A stretch of DNA of 6,990 bases from Frankiaceae bacterium (lineage in GTDB: Bacteria > Actinomycetota > Actinomycetes > JAVEEJ01). The notes under the pieces are model-generated. The model saw only the letters and a list, made by a program, of their open reading frames with translations. It was not told where the DNA came from and searched no databases. Below are positions 1 through 5,684 of the stretch, piece after piece. The stretch is taken from positions 1-6,990 of the forward strand of contig JAVEEJ010000161.1 in NCBI GenBank assembly GCA_030840515.1, written 5' to 3'. The first letter of the stretch is position 1; the number at the start of each line of letters is the position of its first letter. A program made the position numbers and the translations under genes.

Positions 1-405
1 CACCCTCCCGTGACTGAGCTCCTGGGTGGCCTCGCCCATGTACCAGACGGAGCCGTCGACGTCCTGCGCGTACCAGTCCTGCGTGTCCTCGATGACCTCG
101 CCGTCCTCGCTCACGGTGTCGCGTACGGCTACCACGTTGACGCCCGCGATCACCTTGTGGGCACCGGTGACTAGCACCTCCACGTGCTCGGTCCCGTCGT
201 AGACCCACTTCGCACCAGGACGAAGCGGCAGGTAGGGGTTGGTGATCGCCGCGACGAACCGCGCGGGGGCGACGTTGGGGTGATAGGACGCGGCCGGTCC
301 CGGGTCGATGACCGGCGCCGCCGTCTTGTCCGAGCCTCCGCAGGAGGCGAGTACGGCGCTCGCCACGAGTGCTGCGGCAATGCCTCGGGTCATCGGACTG
401 GTCAT
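1..405 (-). CDS. Putative secreted lipoprotein of unknown function, C-terminus cut off by the window edge
   Basis: The minus-strand frame is open from an ATG at 405-403 to the window edge, giving 135 codons with no stop. The start is supported by a GAGGAG ribosome binding site at 411-416, five bases upstream. Residues 1-22 form a lipoprotein signal peptide: a short Arg-containing N-region, a hydrophobic Ala/Val/Leu stretch, and the lipobox Leu19-Ala20-Ser21-Cys22, so the mature protein should begin at lipidated Cys22 and sit on the outer face of the membrane. A Gly-Gly-Ser linker follows. The mature part has motifs NPYLPLRPGAKWVYDG and DWYAQDVDGSVWYMGE. These look like a conserved beta-rich family that I recall only as uncharacterised, so no function is given. 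It is divergent from the two-component system and shares its control region, which suggests it is a target or partner of that system (inference). The lipoprotein call is strong; the role is unknown. Confidence 0.85.
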   Translation of the reverse strand, partial: MTSPMTRGIAAALVASAVLASCGGSDKTAAPVIDPGPAASYHPNVAPARFVAAITNPYLPLRPGAKWVYDGTEHVEVLVTGAHKVIAGVNVVAVRDTVSEDGEVIEDTQDWYAQDVDGSVWYMGEATQELSHGRV

Positions 406-410
406 GGGGG

Positions 411-416
411 CTCCTC
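411..416 (-). promoter_or_regulatory. Ribosome binding site of the lipoprotein gene
   Basis: On the minus strand this reads GAGGAG and lies five bases before the ATG at 405-403. It decides between that start and the in-frame ATG four codons further in (393-391), which has no comparable site. Confidence 0.75.
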
Positions 417-455
417 GTGGGACGACGATGCTGACGGCAGTCAAGACCCGCCGTG

Positions 456-503
456 CTGAACGGCGCCTGAACCCGGCGAGACTCACGTTCAGCGCATGTT
501 CAG
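456..503. promoter_or_regulatory. Predicted four-site operator of the adjacent OmpR-family regulator, in perfect dyad arrangement
   Basis: The hexamer CTGAAC occurs at 456-461 and 467-472, and its exact reverse complement GTTCAG at 487-492 and 498-503. Each pair is a direct repeat with an 11-bp period, and the two pairs are mirror images about the point between 479 and 480. OmpR/PhoB-family regulators usually bind as head-to-tail dimers to direct repeats with about an 11-bp period, so each pair fits one dimer site. The 20-bp step between the inner copies keeps all four sites on roughly one face of the helix. The element lies between the divergent lipoprotein and regulator genes, ending 24 bases before the regulator start. 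Binding by this regulator is inference. The repeats and their spacing are seen directly. Confidence 0.7.
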
Positions 504-515
504 GTGAGACCGAGC

Positions 516-519
516 AGGA
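516..519 (+). promoter_or_regulatory. Probable ribosome binding site deciding the response regulator start
   Basis: AGGA lies eight bases before the GTG at 528. The competing ATG at 519 overlaps this element and has only a weak purine stretch upstream, and the GTG at 504 directly abuts the operator with no Shine-Dalgarno sequence. Confidence 0.45.
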
Positions 520-527
520 TGGTCAAC

Positions 528-1205
528 GTGAAGCTCCTCATCGTGGAGGACGACCCGAAGATCGCGCGTGCGTTGGAGCGCGGTCTGACTGCCGAGGGCT
601 TCACCGTCACCGTCGCCCGCGACGGTGACGAGGGACTCTGGCGGGCCACCGAGTCGGCCTACGACGGCATCCTGCTCGACCTCATGCTGCCGGGACGGGA
701 CGGCCTGGCCATCTGCCGTGATCTGCGCGCCCGCGGGGTGTGGACGCCAGTCTTGGTGGTCACCGCGAAGGACAGCATCGGCGACCAGACGACAGCGCTC
801 AACGACGGAGCCGATGACTTCCTGACCAAGCCGTTCACGTTCGCGGTGCTGCTTGCCCGACTGCGCGCCGTGCTGCGCCGCGCGGCCGTCACTGGGCCGG
901 CACCGACCCAGCTGGGCTCGCTCCACCTCGACTCGGGCCGTCGGCGAGCCAGCGCCCACGGACGTCCGCTGATCCTGACGTCCCGTGAGTTCGACGTACT
1001 CGAGTACCTCACCCGGCGCTGCGATCGGGTGCTCTCCAAGACGGACCTGCTCGACGGAGTCTGGGACGCCGACTTCTCCGGCGACCCGAACATCGTCGAG
1101 GTCTATGTGAGCCGGCTGAGACGCAAGCTCGCCGCGAGCAGCACCGGCGTCACGATTGCCACGGAGAGAGGGGCCGGCTATCGGCTGCTGGCCGATGAGG
1201 CATAA
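528..1205 (+). CDS. Two-component response regulator, OmpR/PhoB family
   Basis: This is a cytoplasmic DNA-binding regulator that would be phosphorylated by the histidine kinase encoded next to it. From the GTG at 528 it has 225 residues, the usual size for the family. The receiver domain spans about residues 1-115 and has the acidic pocket Glu7-Asp8-Asp9, phospho-acceptor Asp51 (LLDLMLPGRDG), Thr79 (VVTAKD) and Lys101 (LTKPF), all at family-typical positions. A linker leads to a C-terminal winged-helix domain (about 128-223) with LTSREFDVLEYL, the recognition-helix region NIVEVYVSRLRRKL and the wing ERGAGYRL. In-frame alternatives at ATG 519 and GTG 504 would add 3 or 8 residues. The 528 start is preferred for its spacing to AGGA and for the canonical residue numbering, but 519 remains possible. 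The stop overlaps the kinase start. Autoregulation through the repeats at 456-503 is likely. The family call is near certain; the regulon is unknown. Confidence 0.95.
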   Translation: MKLLIVEDDPKIARALERGLTAEGFTVTVARDGDEGLWRATESAYDGILLDLMLPGRDGLAICRDLRARGVWTPVLVVTAKDSIGDQTTALNDGADDFLTKPFTFAVLLARLRAVLRRAAVTGPAPTQLGSLHLDSGRRRASAHGRPLILTSREFDVLEYLTRRCDRVLSKTDLLDGVWDADFSGDPNIVEVYVSRLRRKLAASSTGVTIATERGAGYRLLADEA

Positions 1206-2649
1206 CCGGCAGCTGGGTCGACGCTCGCTGCGCGCACGGCTCACTGCCGTCAGCGTCGGCGCGGCCGCCGTCGTCTGCGCCCTGGCGGGTGCGCTCATCG
1301 TTCACGAACAGACCAGGCTGCTGTCGGAGAACCTCGACGACGCACTCGATCAGCGACTCGAGGATGTGGCGCAGCTCGCCCGCGACGACCGGCTCCCGGC
1401 CGAGCTCTCCGGCGGCGAGGACACCGCGTTGCAGGTGCTGCGCGGGGGAGCCGTCGTCGCCAGCAGCCCCCGTCTGGCGGGTCGGCCCGCGGTTCTGCCT
1501 CCCCTGAACGGCAGCCAGCGGCTGCACAAGACGAGTGACACCACTCCTATCCCCGGCTCCCAGCGAGTCGTTGCCCAGCGAGTTGCGACGCCGCAGGGCC
1601 CTGTCACCGTCATCGTGATCGGGCAGCGGTCCGACATCACGGAGAGCAGGCAGGTCCTGACCCGGACCCTCGCGGTGGGCGTGCCAGGGCTGACGTTGCT
1701 CCTCGGGCTCGGCACGTGGCTGCTCATCGGCCGTGCGCTCCGACCCGTCGAGGCGATTCGGTCAGAGGTGGCATCGATAACGGAGGGCGAGCTGTGGCGG
1801 CGGGTGCCGACACCGACGAGCGGTGACGAGATCGCGCGCCTGGCCGACACGATGAACGCCATGCTGGATCGCGTGGAGCAGGCCACCGGCCGTCAGGCCC
1901 GCTTTGTGGCCGACGCCTCCCATGAGCTGCGCACGCCGCTGACCCGGATCAGGGCCGAGCTCGAGGTGGACCTCGCACACGGCTCAGCAGTCGATCCGAT
2001 CGCGACGCATCGCAGCGTCCTTGAGGAGACCGCGACCCTCGAGCGGTTGGTCGATCAGTTGCTTGTGCTCGCGCGTGGTGATGCGTCCGCGTCGGGTCCC
2101 GCGACGGAGGTCGACCTCGACGACCTTGTGCTGGGCGCTGCCGCTGACCTGCGGGTGCGGCGACCCACGCTGACGGTAGACACGACGCACATCCACCCGG
2201 TGGTCGTGATGGGCTGGGCCGACGACCTGCGCCGGGTGGTCGCCAACCTCCTCGAGAACGCAGGCCGGTTCGCGATCACCCGCGTCGAGCTCGAGCTGCG
2301 CGTCGTCGGCGATGACGCCGAGCTGACGGTCGCGGATGACGGGGCCGGTATCCCCGTCCAGGACCGCGACCGGGTGTTCGAGCGGTTCACCCGGCTAGAC
2401 GGCTCCCGGACGGCTTCCTCAGGGGGCGCGGGTCTCGGGCTGGCGATCGTGCAGGAGATCGTCGCGCGCCACCGCGGGTCAGTGCGGATCAGTGACGTGC
2501 GGATCAGTGACGTGCGGACCGGTGACGCGCAGGATGGCGGTGGCTGCCGCGTCGTCGTACTCCTGCCCGCTGCTCTAGAGGAGCACGCGCTGGGCGAGTC
2601 CCGCGCCCGCGTTGATGCCCAGCAGCTGAGGCTTGGAGAGCCCCAGTGA
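1195..2649 (+). CDS. Membrane sensor histidine kinase, HAMP/HisKA/HATPase_c
   Basis: This is the partner of the preceding regulator. The ATG at 1195 overlaps the regulator's stop by 11 bases, implying translational coupling, and gives 484 residues. Residues 17-36 form a first membrane helix after an Arg-rich cytoplasmic start. Residues about 37-157 form an extracytoplasmic sensor region with no recognised fold, and 159-180 form a second helix. A HAMP domain follows from the ALRPVEAI segment to about 233. The H-box ADASHELRTPLTRIRAELE places the phospho-acceptor at His243. The ATPase domain has an N-box with Asn351 and Asn355, a G1 box DDGAG (Asp381, Gly383, Gly385), an F-box VFERF and a G2 box GLGLAIV from Gly413. 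Two oddities: a tandem repeat VRISD-VRISD-VRTGD sits before the last beta strand, and about 25 residues extend past the usual end at VVVLLPA, antisense to the small gene at 2575-2739. The signal sensed is not evident. Confidence 0.95.
   Translation: MRHNRQLGRRSLRARLTAVSVGAAAVVCALAGALIVHEQTRLLSENLDDALDQRLEDVAQLARDDRLPAELSGGEDTALQVLRGGAVVASSPRLAGRPAVLPPLNGSQRLHKTSDTTPIPGSQRVVAQRVATPQGPVTVIVIGQRSDITESRQVLTRTLAVGVPGLTLLLGLGTWLLIGRALRPVEAIRSEVASITEGELWRRVPTPTSGDEIARLADTMNAMLDRVEQATGRQARFVADASHELRTPLTRIRAELEVDLAHGSAVDPIATHRSVLEETATLERLVDQLLVLARGDASASGPATEVDLDDLVLGAAADLRVRRPTLTVDTTHIHPVVVMGWADDLRRVVANLLENAGRFAITRVELELRVVGDDAELTVADDGAGIPVQDRDRVFERFTRLDGSRTASSGGAGLGLAIVQEIVARHRGSVRISDVRISDVRTGDAQDGGGCRVVVLLPAALEEHALGESRARVDAQQLRLGEPQ
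2482..2526 (+). repeat. 15-bp tandem repeat, three units, inside the kinase gene
   Basis: The unit GTGCGGATCAGTGAC occurs twice without change (2482-2496 and 2497-2511) and a third time with two substitutions (2512-2526, GTGCGGACCGGTGAC). The period is five codons, so copy-number changes keep the reading frame. It encodes VRISD, VRISD and VRTGD in the loop before the final strand of the ATPase domain, away from the ATP-binding motifs. Confidence 0.9.
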
Positions 2650-2739
2650 CCCCGCTTGTGCCCTGATCAACCGCTGCCCCGCCGCGACGAGTGCCATCCC
2701 GCCGGCGAGCAGCGCCCACGCCTTCTGCCGCTCTGACAT
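2575..2739 (-). CDS. Small 54-residue protein of unknown function
   Basis: The minus-strand frame from ATG 2739-2737 to TAG 2577-2575 encodes 54 residues. An in-frame TAG at 2751-2749 lies just upstream, so this ATG is the only start, and AGGGGG at 2745-2750 is a fair ribosome binding site five bases away. Third codon positions are mostly G or C (7 of 54 sense codons end in A or T, counted by hand). The protein starts MSERQKAWALLAGGMALVAAG, with a short hydrophobic stretch at about residues 8-21 that may touch or cross the membrane, then an Arg/Gln-rich segment, the polar turn GLSKPQLLG and an Ala/Gly-rich end with an Arg. I do not recognise the family. It is convergent with the kinase, whose last 75 bases it overlaps in antisense, and divergent from the large surface-protein gene. 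It could be a chance ORF, but the start context and composition favour a real gene. Confidence 0.55.
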   Translation of the reverse strand: MSERQKAWALLAGGMALVAAGQRLIRAQAGSLGLSKPQLLGINAGAGLAQRVLL

Positions 2740-2923
2740 GACGGCCCCCTACCCCGGTCCGGCCGGCGCCGAACGCGACCCGCCGCCTGAGCGTGGAACA
2801 CCCGGGCGGCGAGGTGACATGAGCGTGCCACCCGGGAGGAGTGTGACGCCTCCGCGTAGAACTCGTCAGATAAGCAAGACGCGGCAGACCGCGCTCACCA
2901 GCCAGACCAGGGAGACAGCCAAG
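2740..2923. promoter_or_regulatory. Divergent intergenic region with 30-bp-spaced imperfect direct repeat and a possible promoter
   Basis: This stretch separates the 54-residue gene (minus) from the large surface-protein gene (plus). It holds an imperfect direct repeat with a 30-bp period: CACCCGGGCGG at 2799-2809 followed by GTGAC at 2814-2818, and CACCCGGGAGG at 2829-2839 followed by GTGAC at 2843-2847. The AT-richer patch at 2857-2875 could hold a -10 element: GTGACG at 2843-2848 and TCAGAT at 2866-2871 are 17 bases apart, but both match consensus poorly. If that promoter is real, the surface-protein start must lie downstream of it, at 2924. Confidence 0.3.
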
Positions 2924-5617
2924 GTGCTCGGACGGCTCGGAGGGCGGCGGCTGGTCGCCCTCGTGCTCCTGAGCGCCAGCCTTCCGCTGGCCGGAGCGGG
3001 CCACGCGGCGTCCAAGCACTGCGCCAACGTGACCCAGAACAAGGCCGACCTCTGGTTCAAGATCGCCGCTCCGGGCTTCAAGGCCGGCGGCGCCGGCATG
3101 ACCACGTATGACGTCGACCCGCAGGACGCCGACAACCTCCTGGTGAGCAACGGGACCGGGATCGCCGTCAGCCACGACGGCGGTTGCAGCTGGGCTCAGC
3201 CGGCCGTCCCCAGCGCAGAGCTGCTCCCGGCGCTGCCCCTGGGCGACCCCACCAAGCTGGTCTCGCAGTCCATCACCCAGGTGCGGGTCAGCTCCTCCCC
3301 CGGGCGGGGGCGCCCCTACACGGCCTGGGCGCTCGGAGTCACCGGCGTCGTCACGGCCGGGGCACCGTCGAACCAGCCGCGCATCCTGGTCAGCGAGAAC
3401 AGCGGGGCGACCTTCGCCGACCGGTCGAGCAGCTTTCCCCAGCGCGTCGGCCAGCCGGTCGCGGTGCGACCGCTGGGCTCAGCGGGCGCCGCCTTGCTGC
3501 TGTTCCACCAGACCGCGCCGCAGAACAGCTACGAGGTCTACCTGACCGCCGACGGCGGCCGTAGCTGGGGCCTGATGTACAGCGGCTTGCCCGCGGTGTC
3601 CGACCTCGGCTTCGACCGCTTTCACGGGCAGTTGCTCGTCTGGGGCTCGTCCGGGCTCTTCCGGGCCCCGGCGAGCAGCAACTTCACCGACCTCACCGTC
3701 TACCAGACCACGACGGGCACCATGGCCCGCGTCGTGGGTGACGACGTGCGCGCCGTGACCATCCAGGGCCTCGAGGTGACCGCCTACCTCGGCACGGGGC
3801 AGCGCCTGGTGAGCAGGGACGGCGGCAAGAGCTTGGCCCGCCGCGCCGCCCCGAGTGGGCTCTACTCCGCCTCCGCGGGACCTCTGATGGGCATGGTCGC
3901 GCTCTCGACCGTCACCACCAACGTGAGGGTGGAACCGCCCGACGACCCAGCCTTCAAGAAGGCAAAGCCGGCGAACTTCTCGCCCACCGACGCCAACGTC
4001 AGTGATGTGAAGTTCGTGCAGGCCTTCGACAACAAGCCCGGGTTCCGCGGCGTGGTCTTCCCGCTGTACGCGTTCAATCCCAGCGCCCTCTACCTGCGAA
4101 TGATCCCGGCGAGCTTCAACGTCCCGCCACCGGCCACTGTGCAGGTCAGCCCTCGCCACCCCAGGCTGCGCGAGGCCTCCATCACGCCGGCAAATCCCAC
4201 GATCACCCTGAAGACCGGGCAGCGGCGCACCGTGGACTTCGCGGTTGCCCTGCCGCCGACCCCCACACCCCTCGACGTCTACTTCATGACCGACAGCACG
4301 GGGTCGATGAGCAGTGCGATCTCCAGTGTGCAGGAGGGCGTGCAGGAGATCATCGACAACCTCACCGCCACTGGGGTCGACGTGAACTTCGGGGTCGCTG
4401 ACTTCCGCGACTACCCGGAGCAAGCCGGCACAGGCAACCCGACCGGGGACAACTACCCCTACAAGCGCTGGCGGGCGATCGGGCCGCCCGACTCCCAGCT
4501 GGCCGATGCCCTTGCCAGCCTGACCACGGGCGGTGGCACGACCGACGGCGACGACAGCGCGCTGGAGGCGGTCTACCAGGCGGTGACCGGAGCTGGGCGC
4601 ACCGATCCCCTTCTCGTGCGCGGCACCCTGATCCCCTCCGGTCAGGACGCGCGCTTCCGCGAGAACGCGCTCAAGGTCGTCCTCCTGGCCAGCGACGACG
4701 AGATGCGCCACCCGGGCCCGCCCAGCAACCCGACCTATCCGGGCCCGGCGCTCGCGGTGGTCTCGCAAGCACTGCAGGACCACGACGTCCACCTCGTGGG
4801 GATCGCCGTTCACACCAGCAAGGCGTCGGCGCGCGCCGATATGCAGCGGCTCGCGCGAGAGAGCCACACGTTGGCCCCAGCCGCCGGCATCGACTGCGAC
4901 GGCGACGGCGAGATCGACATCCGGGGAGGCGACCCCATCGTGTGCGGATTCTCGCCGGACACCGGGGACAGCATCGCCCCGACGTTCACCGCGTTGTTGG
5001 AAGGGATCCGCGACTACGCAGCCGTTGACCTCGCGGTCACCGGCGACGTCGGGGTGGCCAAACCCCTCGCCCCTACCCACTTCCCGAAGGTGAACGTCAA
5101 GGCGGTCAACCACTTCAGGCTGCCGGTGGAGTTCAGCTGCGACCAGGATCACGCTGGCCTCACCACCCGTGTGCAGGTCAGCGCCAGCAGCCGCGGCGCA
5201 GTTCTGGCGAGCACGTCGGCCACCGTGCGCTGCGTCGGCCCGGCCCCACCGCCCGAGCGGCACGAGGTGACGAGAGCGATCGCGGGGGCCGTGGTCGCCG
5301 TACTCGCACCTCCGCCTCCCCCACCGGTTCCGCAGGGCCCTCCGACGAACCCCAACCCGAACCCCAATCCCAACGCGAACGTCGGCGCTGCCACTAACGA
5401 GGAAGACCAGGCGCAGCTGGCAACCGCGGAGAACGACCAGGGGAACAGCGAGGGCACCGAGGAGGTCGCCTTCTCCGCTCGGCGCAACGACACCGTCCCG
5501 CTGCCTGACCTGGCGTGGGTCGGCCTCGTGATGCTGCTCTCCGCGGCCGCCTTCGGCACCCACCTCGCACGACGCAACGCCGCCTGGGGCCAGCTCAGGA
5601 CCGGGGAGGCCCGATGA
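2924..5617 (+). CDS. Large surface protein: Asp-box (BNR) repeats, integrin-beta-like vWA domain, stalk and C-terminal membrane anchor
   Basis: The start at GTG 2924 follows GGGAG (2910-2914) by nine bases and begins a classic signal peptide: MLGRLGGRR, a Leu/Val/Ala core, and cleavage near GHAA-SKHC at residue 29. It gives 897 residues. ATG 2819, with GAGGTGAC just before it, would add 35 residues, but those codons include rare AGA and ATA. Asp-box motifs lie at Ser83-Trp90 (SHDGGCSW), 157-164, 208-215 and 297-304, suggesting a beta-propeller in residues about 30-400. A von Willebrand A domain spans about 449-700: MIDAS residues Asp457-x-Thr459-x-Ser461, Thr539/Thr540 in TTGGGTTDG, and Asp591 in LLASDDE, with the integrin-beta-like segment NFGVADFRDYP. 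A calcium-type loop DCDGDGEID (657-665) lies inside it. Then come a beta-rich segment with two Cys, polyproline, NPNPNPNPNAN (809-819), an acidic linker, a membrane helix (about 863-882) and a basic tail. It is probably an anchored adhesin or binding protein; the ligand is unknown. Confidence 0.85.
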   Translation: MLGRLGGRRLVALVLLSASLPLAGAGHAASKHCANVTQNKADLWFKIAAPGFKAGGAGMTTYDVDPQDADNLLVSNGTGIAVSHDGGCSWAQPAVPSAELLPALPLGDPTKLVSQSITQVRVSSSPGRGRPYTAWALGVTGVVTAGAPSNQPRILVSENSGATFADRSSSFPQRVGQPVAVRPLGSAGAALLLFHQTAPQNSYEVYLTADGGRSWGLMYSGLPAVSDLGFDRFHGQLLVWGSSGLFRAPASSNFTDLTVYQTTTGTMARVVGDDVRAVTIQGLEVTAYLGTGQRLVSRDGGKSLARRAAPSGLYSASAGPLMGMVALSTVTTNVRVEPPDDPAFKKAKPANFSPTDANVSDVKFVQAFDNKPGFRGVVFPLYAFNPSALYLRMIPASFNVPPPATVQVSPRHPRLREASITPANPTITLKTGQRRTVDFAVALPPTPTPLDVYFMTDSTGSMSSAISSVQEGVQEIIDNLTATGVDVNFGVADFRDYPEQAGTGNPTGDNYPYKRWRAIGPPDSQLADALASLTTGGGTTDGDDSALEAVYQAVTGAGRTDPLLVRGTLIPSGQDARFRENALKVVLLASDDEMRHPGPPSNPTYPGPALAVVSQALQDHDVHLVGIAVHTSKASARADMQRLARESHTLAPAAGIDCDGDGEIDIRGGDPIVCGFSPDTGDSIAPTFTALLEGIRDYAAVDLAVTGDVGVAKPLAPTHFPKVNVKAVNHFRLPVEFSCDQDHAGLTTRVQVSASSRGAVLASTSATVRCVGPAPPPERHEVTRAIAGAVVAVLAPPPPPPVPQGPPTNPNPNPNPNANVGAATNEEDQAQLATAENDQGNSEGTEEVAFSARRNDTVPLPDLAWVGLVMLLSAAAFGTHLARRNAAWGQLRTGEAR
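5348..5380 (+). repeat. Asn-Pro dipeptide repeat in the surface protein
   Basis: Codons for Asn alternate with codons for Pro four times (AAC or AAT with CCC or CCG), then Asn-Ala-Asn. The repeat follows a run of prolines and lies just outside the C-terminal membrane anchor. It probably forms an extended wall-spanning stalk. The codons vary, so the repeat is conserved at protein rather than DNA level. Confidence 0.8.
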
Positions 5618-5643
5618 CGGCTTGCACCAAGAAGGACCACTGA
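5614..5643 (+). CDS. Possible 9-codon ORF coupled to the surface-protein gene
   Basis: An ATG at 5614 overlaps the surface-protein stop as ATGA and is preceded by GGGGAGG (5603-5609) with a four-base spacer. It encodes MTACTKKDH and stops at TGA 5641-5643. The start signals are as good as those of many real genes, but the peptide is tiny and resembles nothing I know. It could be a leader that carries ribosomes toward the secreted-protein gene at 5685, or the decayed start of a former gene, or chance. Confidence 0.2.
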   Translation: MTACTKKDH

Positions 5644-5672
5644 CCGAAGACCCACCACCCATCTACGTCACT

Positions 5673-5677
5673 GGGAG
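5673..5677 (+). promoter_or_regulatory. Ribosome binding site that fixes the start of the secreted-protein gene
   Basis: GGGAG lies seven bases before ATG 5685. It favours that start over the in-frame TTG at 5622, which would put 21 polar, Pro-rich residues in front of the signal peptide. Confidence 0.65.
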
Positions 5678-5684
5678 ACCGACG

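Noticed and set aside
439..444. TTGACT on the minus strand as a -35 box for the lipoprotein gene
   Set aside because: No acceptable -10 hexamer lies 16-18 bases downstream on that strand, so a promoter cannot be supported.
1156..1194. Longer kinase N-terminus from an upstream start
   Set aside because: The extra 13 residues (MPRREGPAIGCWP) overlap the regulator's DNA-binding wing, and the ATG at 1195 gives the usual short overlap and a normal first membrane helix.
489..1298. Minus-strand open frame opposite the response regulator
   Set aside because: The plus strand clearly encodes a canonical receiver and winged-helix protein, and the antisense product has no recognisable motif.
2573..2580. 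CTCTAGAG palindrome at the end of the small gene
   Set aside because: It is an eight-base palindrome without a loop or flanking stem, caused by the stop codon context, and too short to call a terminator or operator.
2633..2923. Surface-protein N-terminus extended back to 2633
   Set aside because: It would place up to 97 Pro/Arg/Ser-rich residues before the signal peptide, overlap both the kinase end and the small minus-strand gene, and contains rare codons. The start is 2924 or at most 2819.
2504..3175. Minus-strand open frame crossing the kinase end and surface-protein start
   Set aside because: It spans two well-supported plus-strand genes and is low-complexity Arg/Gly-rich. Only the separate 54-residue frame in this area has good start signals.
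3479..5662. Very long minus-strand open frame opposite the surface-protein gene
   Set aside because: It is antisense to a frame with a signal peptide, Asp-boxes, MIDAS and membrane anchor. Its translation is Arg/Gly/Val-rich with no domain, as expected of shadows in GC-rich DNA.
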